Source: Rhizodiscina lignyota
Lineage: Eukaryota > Ascomycota > Dothideomycetes > Aulographales > Rhizodiscinaceae
Length of the DNA: 64,000 nt
Assembly (NCBI GenBank): GCA_010015805.1
Contig: ML978123.1
Coordinates: forward strand, 2,418,001 to 2,482,000
Direction of reading: 5' to 3'
Shown: piece by piece, positions 21,039-32,113 of the stretch
Position numbering within the stretch: the first letter of the stretch is position 1
Layout of the letters: each line of letters begins with the position of its first letter
Program-made: the position numbers and the translations under genes
Notes under the pieces: model-generated
Databases searched by the model: none
What the model saw: only the letters and a program-made list of their open reading frames with translations
Told to the model about the DNA's origin: nothing

Positions 21039-21866
21039 ATATGGCTTGCTCAGGGCGCGGTGGCCAGTGTTTCAGGAGCCCAAGAGAATTGTAAGCTGTA
21101 TCTTACATGCACTCTTAGACCGCACTGCTCAAATGGCAAATTTCCAAACCTTCCAACTACACAACTCTTGTCCTCGCTGTTCCTCATCCTGCGTCCTCAC
21201 TGATCAGCTCAAGACGCATAATTGTATCTTTTTGACGCCGGCTGTCTCTGCCACGACCAACAGCGCAGGGTGGAGCTCGCGGAAATGGTCTCTGAATGTG
21301 AAAATGGCGCTCAGGTTCGCCAATTGGTTGTCTAGCTGTCCAAGTCGGCTCATTTTCCAATTACCAGACAACTCTTAAATCAAGCAAATCCCATGATTCA
21401 ATTCGTCGGAACCGCGCGAGAAGAACGATGTTGAACAATCTGGTATTGAGAACGTCTCAAATCGAGAGATGGCTCAATTGAGAACAAGATGCTACCGCTG
21501 GCTGTGCTGCGCTATAGAGTACAGTTTGGATATCGAGCTTTCGCAAAAATGACATGATCCGATGGTAATGGTATCGCTGCTGGGCCTTCTTCAATTCTGC
21601 CCAGGTGATTGACGACCGAAAATAGAAAAGCGAGAGAGGAAGAGAAAGAAAAAGATTGCAACGCTGCCCCATGGTCCGGTGCCAATCCCCGGCTGTTCCC
21701 TATTCCAGCTTTCGCTGATTCCAAAAGAAAATTCCAAAAATGAGCTTTCGCTGGCATCTTGCCGAGTTATACGCCAAACAAAGGGACCATTTCCACCGAG
21801 GAATCTCACCCGAAACCATAGCAAAAGAGCGTGGTCCCAATAACTAGGAAAAGCTGCCTGCAACTA
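21039..21866. other. convergent intergenic region, RQC2 / KAR9
   Basis: Both flanking genes end here, so it holds two 3' untranslated regions. No coding sequence or repeat was recognised in its 828 bp. Confidence 0.4.
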
Positions 21867-24626
21867 TCATCTCCAGACCTTCTTCCCGCCCTCTTCTTCC
21901 ACTGTTCCTACTCTTGACCTCGCAAGTGGCAGCATACTCACCCTGCGCCCAGCAACACTGCTCGGCCTCGATGGCTTGCTCGTCGTCCTCACGCTGGGGC
22001 TCTCGTCTTCTGCCTCCGCACCAGCGTCCGGTTCCATGGCCGGTGTTGTCGGCACTACGTTCGCGCTACTTGACCGTCTTGCGCTGGCAGCTGCGTGTGT
22101 AGATGAAGCCGACGGGATCGAAGACGACGACGCACGATTCGCCTTTGCGAGTTGAGTGACGCCAGCAGCTGGCCTTACTCTAGGCGCCGCCAACTTGCTC
22201 GTGGTGCCAGGCGCTTTGGAGTCCCCTTTTGAGCCAGCCATCGCGACGCTCGCGGCCGCAAGACTCAATCTACTTGGAGGCCGGGTACTCCGATTGCTCG
22301 CGTTGCTCGTCGAGCTGTCAGCACGGCTGCGTGAAGGTGGTCTGCCTAGCCCGAGCGGACTTGGAATTGGTAATGCTGATCGCGTAGATCTTAACACTGG
22401 CTTTTGTCCCGTCGGAGTGGGCGAGTCTCTGCGGTGTGGTGATGGCGTGGTAGCGGAGAGCGGCTTAAAGTTGTGGCCTATGACGGTGTCTTTCATGTTG
22501 GTGCTGGAGTTCCATCTCGGTTTAGACGGGTCCATACCGGCCGGACTCCTTCCCGGATTTCGTCTGTTGCCTGGAGTAGGTGTCGTTGAGCACGCAGAGA
22601 AGCGAGGCGAGAGCGGAGAGTCCGATCCAGTTTCGCTGACCGAACCAGACATTGAGCGATTTGTTGAGATTATTTTCTGGGAGTACGGCGAGGTGTAGTT
22701 CTGTCCATAATTCTTCGCAACAACTGGTAAACTCGAGTGCCGTCTGTTTGCCGTACCCTGAACCTGGGTCGTGCTACTAGCGAAGCTGCTTTGTCTTGAC
22801 TTCCCGTTAACACCAGGCGTACCGATTCCAGAATGTCCGTACTCGCTGCTCTTGCGTGACATAAGAACGACGGAGCTCGCAGGGCTCGATCCAGGTGTGT
22901 CGACTGCCGATGACGCAATACTGCGGTCCATGCTCAGTATCGTGGAGATTGAATCGCGCAAGTTGTTCTTGTTAATATTCAATTCCACCAGCACAAAGTC
23001 CATAGCCTTCATCTCAGCCTCCAGCTCCGACCACTTCTCTTTCATATCCTTCTGCAGGGTGAGAACTTCGCCGTTGACTGTGAGCCTATCTCGGACACCC
23101 TTGTCTATGATGGCAAGGACACGCTTGATGGCATCACCGTAATGCGTCTTCTTATCCTCGTAGCTTTGGATCTTCCTCGTCATGAGAGGCGGATTTGTAT
23201 GTTGCTCTCCCTGGTCAAGCGCTTCACGTAGCTTTCCCATGCTCCTGCTGACGCTTTCGCACATCTTGATCATTTGCCGCCCAGAATTGCGAAACAGGAC
23301 TACCCATTTGTCCTCACCCAGCTCTCGCCTCAGAGCCTCAACGTCAGAATCCAACTTCCCGTACTTTGCCTCCAACTGCTCACGTCTATGCTCCAAGTCC
23401 ACGCATGCCGTAGGAAACGTCTCCGATCCCCTGTTTGAAAAACCGGCGAGCCGCATGGGCAAAAAGTCCAATGACGCGCGTAGTGGTTGCATGCGCGCGA
23501 CCAATTGCACAATGTTTGCATTCTCCGCGTCGTCGTTTTCCTGGCTAGCCTGTGACTGCAGAGCTTGTGGTGGAAACTCGGCGATGCTGAATCGATTGTT
23601 CACCTTTGCACCATTCCGGCTCGGCGCCTCTTCAACAATGGTCTCCAGCTCTTTAAGGTCCAGCTTATTCTCGCCCATCACGTCCACCATAACCGCTCTA
23701 TGCCTCCGCTCTTCCATCTCATACACGAACCGACCCAGCGATTCCAGCTCCAAGCCAATCTCTCCCAAGACACTGTTCCAAAGCTCTTCCCATTCCATCG
23801 CCAATTCGACCTGCTCCTTCACCTCGTCCAAGCTCCTCTTGATATCTTCCCAATCATTGAGTATTGTCTCCATCCTTTCCACCAGCACCTCCAATTCCCT
23901 CGGTTCTAACGTTGATATGTCTGGCCGTAGCTGTACATTCTCAATCGCAATGACATATACCCCGATTAGGCTCTGAAATCGATTTATCGCAATGTCGACC
24001 TCGTCCAGTCCATCTCTCCCGCCCGCGGCAGCCCATTCGACGTCATCTTCCGCATCCAGGCCATTGAGGACTTCAGACGCCTTCTTTATCCACCGCTTTA
24101 TTTGGTCTGCGGCATCAGTCAGTGCTCTTGCGGCGGCAGTGCTCGAAGGTATGGCAGCGATGCTTGTGGACAGCGACGACGCGTCAGGTAGCTTTATTGA
24201 CGTGAGCTGGGCAATTTGGCTTGTAAATGACACTCTCGAGAGGGTGAAGACCGAGTTCGTTCGGTGCACGCCATAGGGATTGAAATAGCCAGTCGGATCG
24301 TAGGCGGTGCTGGACGCGCTGATTGCGCTATTCGGCTCGTCTTTCGGAGGGGGAGTCGGCGCTGGACCGTCTGGCGACAGTGGACTCGAGCTACTGTTGC
24401 TGTTGAAGTTGCTGTTGAAGTTGCTGTTGAAGTTGCTGTTGAAGTTCCCACTTAAAGGAAAGGGTATGCTTCGGGGATGCGCCCTCGTCTTGCCGTGCTC
24501 AGGGAGTCTGTATTTGAGCGTGTCGATGCCATCGCCTTCCGAGTCCGATGCCATGGGGCGCGAGCTGGTGCTTATGATGCTCGAGATGTCGCTGTCGAGC
24601 TGCGTCTCTGCCTCCATGGCGGGCAT
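21867..24626 (-). CDS. KAR9: Kar9-family spindle-positioning protein
   Basis: Intronless 919-aa frame from ATG 24626. Residues 1-130 are Ser/Pro-rich and include an FNSN repeat. Residues about 150-560 form the helical Kar9 domain, with AINRFQSLIGVYVIAIENVQ, EVLVERMETILNDWEDIKRS and ELAMEWEELWNSVLGEIGLE. The C-terminal 350 residues are basic and Ser/Thr/Pro-rich, with SxxP stretches such as RSALPIPSPLG that are plausible EB1-binding regions. In yeast, Kar9 links the plus-end protein Bim1 to myosin V and orients spindle microtubules. Filamentous relatives are less studied. The assignment rests on domain pattern and size; it ends in the typical basic KKVWR. Confidence 0.85.
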   Translation of the reverse strand: MPAMEAETQLDSDISSIISTSSRPMASDSEGDGIDTLKYRLPEHGKTRAHPRSIPFPLSGNFNSNFNSNFNSNFNSNSSSSPLSPDGPAPTPPPKDEPNSAISASSTAYDPTGYFNPYGVHRTNSVFTLSRVSFTSQIAQLTSIKLPDASSLSTSIAAIPSSTAAARALTDAADQIKRWIKKASEVLNGLDAEDDVEWAAAGGRDGLDEVDIAINRFQSLIGVYVIAIENVQLRPDISTLEPRELEVLVERMETILNDWEDIKRSLDEVKEQVELAMEWEELWNSVLGEIGLELESLGRFVYEMEERRHRAVMVDVMGENKLDLKELETIVEEAPSRNGAKVNNRFSIAEFPPQALQSQASQENDDAENANIVQLVARMQPLRASLDFLPMRLAGFSNRGSETFPTACVDLEHRREQLEAKYGKLDSDVEALRRELGEDKWVVLFRNSGRQMIKMCESVSRSMGKLREALDQGEQHTNPPLMTRKIQSYEDKKTHYGDAIKRVLAIIDKGVRDRLTVNGEVLTLQKDMKEKWSELEAEMKAMDFVLVELNINKNNLRDSISTILSMDRSIASSAVDTPGSSPASSVVLMSRKSSEYGHSGIGTPGVNGKSRQSSFASSTTQVQGTANRRHSSLPVVAKNYGQNYTSPYSQKIISTNRSMSGSVSETGSDSPLSPRFSACSTTPTPGNRRNPGRSPAGMDPSKPRWNSSTNMKDTVIGHNFKPLSATTPSPHRRDSPTPTGQKPVLRSTRSALPIPSPLGLGRPPSRSRADSSTSNASNRSTRPPSRLSLAAASVAMAGSKGDSKAPGTTSKLAAPRVRPAAGVTQLAKANRASSSSIPSASSTHAAASARRSSSANVVPTTPAMEPDAGAEAEDESPSVRTTSKPSRPSSVAGRRVSMLPLARSRVGTVEEEGGKKVWR
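24394..24446. repeat. 12-bp coding tandem repeat in KAR9
   Basis: About four copies of GTTGCTGTTGAA in tandem. On the coding strand they give the peptide repeat FNSN near residue 65. A whole-codon period keeps the frame, so copy number can change without breaking the protein. Confidence 0.85.
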
Positions 24627-26047
24627 GTGTTGCCCTGACCGTCTCGTGTGTCCGACAGATCGCGACTACACTCGGGTCCCTGAGAGAAATCACGTCCGCC
24701 GGCGGCGCCGACCAGCGCCCAGAAGAAGAGCGCGAGGGTGAATTGTTGCCTGCAGCTTTGCAGAATGTTCTTTGGGACTTCTTCTTGCGGTGTCTGACTC
24801 GGGCAATCCACCGCTCTTCCGGCCGGGTGCAAGGTGACGTTGAAAGTCGACGTTCCCAGGCTCCAGGATTCCTCGAAAAAGCGACCAGGGCACGGTGTGT
24901 GAGAGAGGTGGTGGAAACGGTTTTGTCGGCTGAAACACTTGCACGCAATTAACTAATGACAGGTGCCTGCCAGCGGCCCGACTGGATGAGGAGGAGGCAG
25001 TTGGGGGGGTGGTGGTCACGGTGGTGAATTTTTGGCAGCGGCGTCCGTGGCTTGGTCACACCACAGCACAGGATTGGGAGGCCCGCGCGCCTTGATTCGA
25101 CAGCAGCAGCCACTTCCGATTCGGGCAGGGCAAAGCTCGTCACAGCGAGGCGTGCGGAGAGGAGGCTCAGGAGGTGAGCAACGAGCCTCAGATGGCGGGG
25201 CGGAGGGCAGTACACGACGACTCGAGCACGCAGAGCGGATGATTCGCGACGTTGGGGGAGATTGCAGCGGCAGGAATAGCTGGCAGAGCTAGCAGGGCCA
25301 GCGCGGTCAAGAGGCACCGAAAAGATGTAAGCGTGCAGCAAAAGCGAGCCTCACGACGCGCTGCAATTCGGCGGCGAGCGAGCGAGAGACGCGCCTTGCA
25401 TGCACCACGCTACCCGCAGACGCGTCCGTGGCCGCTCGATTGGGCCGCGACAGCAACAACAAAGAGCACTCTGGATATCACGGCAGGACGTGGTGCTCAG
25501 GAGGGCGGGCCAGGCGAAGAGCTCGCTAGGGCCAAATGGATATGGGCAGATGTTCTCTGCTCTGCTCTGCTCTGCTCGCCGAAGGAAGTGCAAGGGCGTC
25601 AGGGGTGGCTTGGTCCCTCCGCGTTTCATGTTTTCTGAGAGGCTGACTTAGCAGCTGCCATCCCGGCCGCCACGATAGAGCCTCCCTACCTAGGCCGTGT
25701 CCTTTCCGTGGTCTCGGGACTCACTTGTCAGTCTGGTGAAGACACGCTGTGGAGGAGGCTTGAGCTGCTTCGAAGCTGTCAATCATACTGTTCCTCTGCC
25801 TGCTGAATTGGTAGTTAAAGACTCTACGGGTATAACTAAGACGCATTACAAACATGTATGCAATGCTCGATGGCTCTTCAATTTCGTCCATCGGGGGAGC
25901 AGCATGCCCCTATGCCGTAAAGGCGTGGCCTCTCCAGCCAGCCAGAGATATCTTCCACCGCAAATACGCTGCGACAACGCCTTGCCAATGACATACGAAT
26001 AGACAATCAACAACTTATCCTCTCTCCTCCTGCATGTGTGAGGCTGG
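24627..26047. other. KAR9 upstream region, GC-rich, with microsatellite
   Basis: This 1.4-kb gap lies between two minus-strand genes and contains the KAR9 promoter and the 3' region of the next gene. It is GC-rich, and several long frames run through it without ATG starts or protein-like composition. A (TCTGC)4 run sits at 25556-25577. No gene is supported. Confidence 0.45.
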
Positions 26048-27730
26048 TCACTCTGCCTTTGCACCCATCTGGTTCTTCTCCCTCTCCTTCGCCTCCCAAT
26101 CTCGCACAATTTCTTCCCTTACGCTCTTACACCATTGCAGCAGCGCATCGTCGAAGCCCCTCCATGCCTTGTCGCACACCTCCTTGCCCTTGTCGTCACA
26201 CACGACGCCCATTACGTCCACGTTCATCTTGACATCCCACCTCCGCTCTGCAGCTTTGATCCAGTACCGCACATTCTCGGCGCAGCGATACGGCTTGGCT
26301 GTGTCGGTATGCCATTTCGTGATCTCCTCGAAGTGCCTCTTGGACGCTCGCACGGCCGCGTTGTGCGCGTGGACAAGCAGCACGCCAGTCCTGAACCTCG
26401 CCAGGAACGGCGTCGGCAGTGAACCTCCTTCTACTGGAGGCAGCTCCGGCCAATCTGGCAGCTCCTCCTCGCCACTGGGCATCAAGCTGTTCAGAAACAG
26501 CCGCTCCCTCTCCCTCTCTTTGCCTGTCCAATCGCCAGTCCTCCACCTCCACCGTTCCCGCTCTTCCTGCTCGCGCCTCTCCATGTCCTCCTCCGTCTTC
26601 AGCAAGTCGCTGATTCCTACGATCCATAGCAATATTGCGTTCTGCTCGCTCGCCTTGATGCCGCCCGCAAAGTTCCGCGCTGCCATGCGTTTGAGCACCT
26701 CCAGCACCTGGTACAGCTCTGCGCGGATGGCGCGTTCCGACTTGATGCTATATAGTCGCTGCGGCCGCTCGTGCGCTGTATAGTAATTCTTCGCGGCGCG
26801 GATCGCGAGCGTGGTGACATCGAGCAGGTGGAGGCCTTGGATCTCGTGAACTCCTTGAGCTTCGTCTTTTGGCTTGTCTGGCGTCGGCGTGCCGTGCGCA
26901 TTATTCGAGCTGGCGTCCTTCTTCGGTGTGCTGGGAGCGCTGGTTGGTTTCAATTTATGCAGCTCCTCAAGCACTTTACATGCATCCTCGACGGCTTGAA
27001 GCAATTCCTTCCGCAACGTCTTTACATCTGGTGGCGGTGGCACATATGCTGGTCTATAATTATATGTGCTCACAGTTGGCGGGAGCATTGCCGACGACTC
27101 TGTGTCCCAGTTTGGGTCCTCTTCCTGATCAACCGGGCTGTCCACAATCACGCTCGTCCCGTACGAATCGTCCATGGCTGCAGCTCCTACACTCTCCATT
27201 GCCATGGCGAGTATCTCCGGGTTTGATCCGAAGTAGACGGTATTTCTGTTGCTCTTGGGAAGCGAGGAGTCTCTCTGCTCGTCACCCTCAAAGCCACTTG
27301 ACCTTTTCCTTGCTAATTGCGCCCCTTTGCCGTCCAAAAGCCCAGTTCGTGCAAAGTAGTACTGCAGATGTGCGATGGAGCCCAAGCTCATCACACTTTC
27401 CCTGTTCTTTGCAGACGCAGCAAAGTTTGTGGCCTGTGGTCTCATGTAGCCCCTTCTCTTGTTCACTGCCAAGGACGGCCCTTCTGCTGTCGACAACCTC
27501 GAGCTCGTAGACGCACTGCCGGATATCGACGACGTGGCGGAGGATGCTGTGGACAACGATCGATCGAGTCCAGGACACGCGGATATTGCGAGAGAAGGCG
27601 TAAGCGAGGGCGGAGGAGAGGCGGAATCCGAACGCTCGATTATCGGCACGTCGATGGGGATGCTGTCTGCGCCATTTTCGTTCTCGTGCACGGCTGCCGC
27701 AGGTGGAGTGGGAGTGAGGATCTCAGCCAT
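26048..27730 (-). CDS. conserved fungal protein of unknown function
   Basis: Intronless 560-aa frame from ATG 27730. The first 230 residues are Ser/Pro-rich and likely disordered. An ordered alpha-helical region follows: DVKTLRKELLQAVEDACKVL (about 237-256), GLHLLDVTTLAIRAAKNYYT (about 300), then AELYQVLEVLKRMAARN and LLWIVGISDLLKTEEDMERR. A charged Arg/Glu/Trp-rich linker (residues about 380-410) leads to a conserved C-terminal part with ARFRTGVLLVHAHNAAVRAS and KPYRCAENVRYWIKAAERRW. The pattern is that of a single-copy Pezizomycotina protein, but I do not recognise a named family, catalytic motif, signal peptide or membrane segment. Confidence 0.8.
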   Translation of the reverse strand: MAEILTPTPPAAAVHENENGADSIPIDVPIIERSDSASPPPSLTPSLAISACPGLDRSLSTASSATSSISGSASTSSRLSTAEGPSLAVNKRRGYMRPQATNFAASAKNRESVMSLGSIAHLQYYFARTGLLDGKGAQLARKRSSGFEGDEQRDSSLPKSNRNTVYFGSNPEILAMAMESVGAAAMDDSYGTSVIVDSPVDQEEDPNWDTESSAMLPPTVSTYNYRPAYVPPPPDVKTLRKELLQAVEDACKVLEELHKLKPTSAPSTPKKDASSNNAHGTPTPDKPKDEAQGVHEIQGLHLLDVTTLAIRAAKNYYTAHERPQRLYSIKSERAIRAELYQVLEVLKRMAARNFAGGIKASEQNAILLWIVGISDLLKTEEDMERREQEERERWRWRTGDWTGKERERERLFLNSLMPSGEEELPDWPELPPVEGGSLPTPFLARFRTGVLLVHAHNAAVRASKRHFEEITKWHTDTAKPYRCAENVRYWIKAAERRWDVKMNVDVMGVVCDDKGKEVCDKAWRGFDDALLQWCKSVREEIVRDWEAKEREKNQMGAKAE

Positions 27731-28534
27731 GGTCGCGGTGCTGCTGCGGGAAGTGTGCAGCAGTTATATGCAGGCTGGCGGGCGCTACAGCAGGGAGATG
27801 AGATGCAGTGCCTGCACCTTGGCCCCGAACGTTTTATCGTACAGCCCAGGACGTCGGGTTGATCTGGAAACTTTGGCGAGCTTGGGGGAATGCCCCTGAA
27901 ATTCACCGTGTCCGCATGCGGGATGCCGCGATCACAAAGTTGTCTTTGGGCGCTGAAGGAGGTCGGTAGAGGAGGATGTGACACGGGAGAAGATACGCTA
28001 GGATTCGTGCCAATACGGACGAGAAAAATCAGGCTATCCAACAGTTCGTCGCGCGGTGGTTTGATCCCCCTTCAATGCGAGACGCGTGAGACGGCGGCCT
28101 GGATGTATAGGGCAAAGGGTCCAAGCGCGCGGGAGAGCAACCAGGTGGCGTCGTATGTTTATGCGGAAATTCTGGCAGTTTCCGACATCACCATTGCTGG
28201 ATTGAGAAAAGGTGAGGTGGAACAGGCAGAGAAATGGAAGCTGGCTGTACGTATGAACGATCCAGACGATGGTACGGCGTCTCGGGTCTTACAAGTTACA
28301 ACGCGTTGGTAGTCCCCTGGCAGCTCGTCCGGAGATGGAGATGCAGGGATCCGGATGCTAGACAGGGATGTCGAAGAAACGATATCCATGTTCTGGAAGA
28401 CGGATAGATCTGCACCATTACGACACGCGTTTTTGCCTCTCGAATTCTCACAATTGCATCACTGAAATCGCAATTCAAACTACAATTGCGCCCAGTTTCA
28501 TGGAATGAAAAGGCTATTCTCAAGCTTTGGAGCC
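27731..28534. promoter_or_regulatory. divergent intergenic region
   Basis: This 804-bp region separates the minus-strand gene starting at 27730 from acylphosphatase and so contains both promoters. No motif could be assigned. Confidence 0.4.
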
Positions 28535-29025
28535 ATGTCGAAAAGAGTACTCCATTCCGCGAATAATCGTTAAAGTGGCACAGTGGCTGATCTCAGTACA
28601 CAGATCTCATACAAGGTGGAAGGTGAAGTTCAAGGTAAGAAATTTCGTTTATCAGCAATTCAAACTTCAACTAACATATCATTCAGGTGTTTTCTTCCGG
28701 TATTTACGAACATCACCGTACCTCCCCAGGTACCGCTAACAGATCGCTCACAGCAAGTTCGCCGTGGAGCAAGCCAAAGCGGCAGGTGTAACGGGCTTCG
28801 TCAAGAATGCTTCAGATGGTTCTGTACGCAGTATCTGGTATTTGTATAATTAAAGCCGCCCACTGAATCCATATGCAGGTAACAGGAGAGGCACAAGGCT
28901 CTGAGGACTCCCTCAAGCAATTCGTGCAGCATTTGCATAATGGCCCGTCTGCCGCAGAGGTGCACAATGTGTCGCAGTCAGATATCCAAACGAAGTCGGG
29001 AGAGACTGGTTTTGGTCAGCATTAA
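28535..29025 (+). CDS. acylphosphatase
   Basis: Five short exons: 28535-28546, 28604-28634, 28687-28699, 28754-28823 and 28879-29025, giving 90 aa. Introns of 57, 52, 54 and 55 nt all have GT-AG ends. The spliced product starts MSKRISYKVEGEVQGVFFRK and continues AAGVTGFVKNASDGSVTGEA, exactly the acylphosphatase core. Arg19 binds the phosphate and Asn37 orients the catalytic water in the family. The enzyme hydrolyses carboxyl-phosphate bonds of acylphosphates in the cytosol. The exons of 12, 31 and 13 nt are too small for simple open-frame detection, so the gene is easily missed. The fit of every junction to the family makes the model firm. Confidence 0.93.
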
Positions 29026-29637
29026 GATCCGCAGGACAACGTAGTGACGAGGACTATGGCATGACCGGGCTGTCAATCTGATAGGACACCGAGGCACATT
29101 GACGGACACTCCAAAGACATCAAACCAATGCATGAACTTCCAAAAATATGTATACCAGCAATTAAAAAATCCCTACAAACTAAGAAATAGTACACACCTT
29201 TGACCAGATGGTTCCAGATGCCAAGTCTTCGTCAGCTGTGAAAATTCCAAGCCAGTGACTGTGCTCAATGGAGTGACTGTAATTTAATGGCTCGATGTAT
29301 TGTACCCATGGCTCAATTTTCTGGTCGTCCTGGAACATTTACTGGCTTCCAAAGACATTTTCGAGCAAATCAGATTTTGTATCTCGATGATTGAGTACCT
29401 AGAATACAAGGCGTCTAAGTGTCTGCGCCATATTCTCACTCCCATGTTTTGAAGCTAACTGCAAGTCCATCATAATGCTGCAACCTAATGCAATGCGGCA
29501 TGAAAGCCATTTATGAAGGGTATGCTGCAAGCCAGTAAGGAAGCATCAGAAAGCATGTGCAAAATCAATGGTGTCTATGCATCCATTGAACATCCGACTC
29601 CACAGAAATACTCGCTCCCACACCTGGTACTCATGAC
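29026..29637. other. convergent intergenic region
   Basis: It holds the 3' regions of acylphosphatase and of the minus-strand gene ending at 29638. Nothing coding was recognised. Confidence 0.4.
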
Positions 29638-31053
29638 TCAGGCCTTCGCTGAATACATTTTCTTTTTCCTCGTCATCGCCTTCTCGATGGCCTCTCCGAG
29701 TCCATAGGCCACCTTGCTCTCCCCATAACGCCATATCATCCTTGGGTGCGAAATCACCTTTGCCTCATCCGCCTTGATAGCCGTCAAGGCAGCCAGGAAT
29801 CGATCGTCCGTCTTCGTCAACATTCGGCGGCCCACGAACGCCAGCTTGATGCTTCGCAATTCTCCATGCTGGGTGAAGATGCGAAAGCATTCAATGAGAT
29901 TAGGATCGTGAACGAAGCGGCGTTCCTCGTTGGTAAGGCCCGGGGTAGTACTAGGCATAGCATCATCGCAGACGAACGTGACATCCCGTATTAGGGACAA
30001 GTTCTTGTGTCCGATAGATGAGAGGAATAGACGAACATCCTTGAAGCCAATCTCCTTGCCCTCGGCAGACCAGTAAGGTGAGCGGGGCATTCTATTCCTC
30101 TCGAAACTGAACGAATTCTCGCAATACAGGATCTCCCGGCCCTCGGATAAGATTTGTTTGCAAGTGCGGAGGAATTGTCCGGAGAGTTTGAAGTGTATGG
30201 GATGGTAAAAGTCGACTGTATTGTCGGGCTGATAGAAGACTAGATGGTATATGCGATTGCGAATTTCTGCTGGAAGAGTTGGCCAACCCCAGGGGGTAGA
30301 AGTGGCCGAAGAATTCGTGTTGAGCCCGTGAGACAGCGGGTGAGTGGCGCTGAAGGATGTTGGCGCGACGGGAGAGGAGCTATTGCTAAAATAGTCCGAG
30401 GTACGAGAGCGTTTGCGGAGCTGATCATTTGATGTAACGAACGAGGAAAGGGGGATTTCGATGCGAAGCGGACCTTGAAAGCCAGCAGCAATGTTGAAGG
30501 TCAGGCTGAGTACCTCTGGAGTGGATGAGCTTTGTCCGTTGCGCTCCTTCTCTTCACTCGCCACGTTATCGAATGTCTGCATGTTCGTCGGCATCCGTCC
30601 TAATTCATCAAGTGTTGAGTTGAAATCGGGCGGCGCAGGCGAGAGAGGAGATAGAAGTGGACTTGGGCTGCGATCTTTTCTTTTGCGTTGTTTCCGGGTG
30701 AGTTCAGCGATAAGGTCAGACTTTGGCTTGACCTTGACGCAGTCCTCATCGTATAGAGATTCGTAGCCAGTCGTGTCGCTACCTGCGTCCAATTCGAGGG
30801 AGTCTTGATAGTCTGGATTGAGACTCCTGCGGCCGGCTGACTCTCTTATCGGGCGACCAGTGCGTTTGTTGTAGCGCACAGCGAACTCACCTTCGCCGAG
30901 CTCTTCACTCGGCTTTCGCGGCAGGCGAAGATTCGCTTGATGGTTCGATTGGTGTTTGCCATGATGATTTGGTGTCTGCTTGGATGGCAAAGTCGATGGA
31001 TATTTGGAGGGTCGACGAAACGACGTGAAGTCTGAGCTTTCTGACGACGACAT
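29638..31053 (-). CDS. protein with LPAEIRNRIY F-box-like motif
   Basis: 471 aa from ATG 31053 (context AAAATGT); the frame extends further 5' without an ATG start. The N-terminal 240 residues are Ser/Pro/Arg-rich and disordered, with KRTGRPIRESAGRR. Near residue 255 WPTLPAEIRNRIYHLVF is the signature found at the start of a very large family of fungal F-box-like proteins. The following part has LRTCKQILSEGREILYCENS, also typical of that family. Such proteins are thought to contact Skp1, but most are uncharacterised and the substrate here cannot be guessed. It ends in a basic RKKKMYSAKA tail. Confidence 0.8.
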   Translation of the reverse strand: MSSSESSDFTSFRRPSKYPSTLPSKQTPNHHGKHQSNHQANLRLPRKPSEELGEGEFAVRYNKRTGRPIRESAGRRSLNPDYQDSLELDAGSDTTGYESLYDEDCVKVKPKSDLIAELTRKQRKRKDRSPSPLLSPLSPAPPDFNSTLDELGRMPTNMQTFDNVASEEKERNGQSSSTPEVLSLTFNIAAGFQGPLRIEIPLSSFVTSNDQLRKRSRTSDYFSNSSSPVAPTSFSATHPLSHGLNTNSSATSTPWGWPTLPAEIRNRIYHLVFYQPDNTVDFYHPIHFKLSGQFLRTCKQILSEGREILYCENSFSFERNRMPRSPYWSAEGKEIGFKDVRLFLSSIGHKNLSLIRDVTFVCDDAMPSTTPGLTNEERRFVHDPNLIECFRIFTQHGELRSIKLAFVGRRMLTKTDDRFLAALTAIKADEAKVISHPRMIWRYGESKVAYGLGEAIEKAMTRKKKMYSAKA

Positions 31054-32113
31054 TTTCACACGGCGCTGAAGCTGAGCAGAGTCATACGAGGACGACTCAA
31101 TTTTTGACGAAATGCTCGTGTTTGTTCCGATGATGAAGTTGGTATATGGAATCGTGATGGCGAGGAACGATCGTGCAGGAGGGTTCTTTTGAAGTGGAAG
31201 AGGCACCGTTGCCTGGTGTTTGGTTGGGTGGTCTAATTTAGAGCGTTGGGTACCATCGCGACTGCGGAAGGCGCGCCTCCTGGAAGGTGGAGGTGGAGCA
31301 CTGCGTGCCTACTCTTTACATCGCGCATGCCAACACGAAGAATTAACCTTTTTGGATCACATTACACAATTGAGAAAGACTACGCTAAACCGTGGCGCTT
31401 GCGGAAGGTGTACCAAAGTCGAGATTGCTCAAAGAAAGCAAGGTCGCACGGGAAGCAGTAAGAGACAATGAGAAATCGACAACCGCGGACGGTCTCTACA
31501 TCGCACCATCGCAGGGAACTCGGCTACTAGGAATTGGCCACGGCCATTGTATTCATTATTGGCCTAGACAGCGTCGTTAAGTACAAATAGTGGCAGCCGC
31601 ACTGCGCGCAACGCGGCCAATACAAACCGCGACGTGGCCAACATATATCCATCCCTTTCTTAATTGCTCCTTTCCCATCTCGTCAGCAGATTCAAGTATC
31701 ATGCTTGCCGCGCCAGAGGTCTGCGGTGCTGAATGCAATGCCCAATCTGATGCCAGCAGAATGCCGGGCACACAACGATGATTCCGGTCAGAAAGCGTCA
31801 CATTGTCTCTTGAAAGGTGGTGAAGTTGGCCCCGAGACATGTTCCAGCAGACACCCGCTGCGCCCGGCAGTGCCGAGTACAGCAGACGTACGTATGCCGC
31901 AAAGGCCATTCATCCCTCCGGATAATAGTTGTGTGAAGAAGGGAAAGGGAAGAGTCCGCGTTCCTGCAAATTTCAGCCTCCAAGAAGCTCCTCGGCCCTA
32001 AACCTCTTTGGGCCCTCGGTCCAAGCGAGTCATGTATTATTCCAATGCACACACATCACTCGTGTGACTGTGCGAAGCTTTCTCTTCAACAGCGTTGCAT
32101 GCTGAGATAAGAC
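31054..32113. promoter_or_regulatory. divergent intergenic region upstream of SHMT
   Basis: This 1.06-kb gap lies between two divergent genes. It contains only short frames and no repeat. Promoters of both genes must be here; no specific site was assigned. Confidence 0.4.

Noticed and set aside
25252-25638. 128-codon frame upstream of KAR9
   Set aside because: No ATG at its start, Arg/Ala-rich composition from GC-rich DNA.
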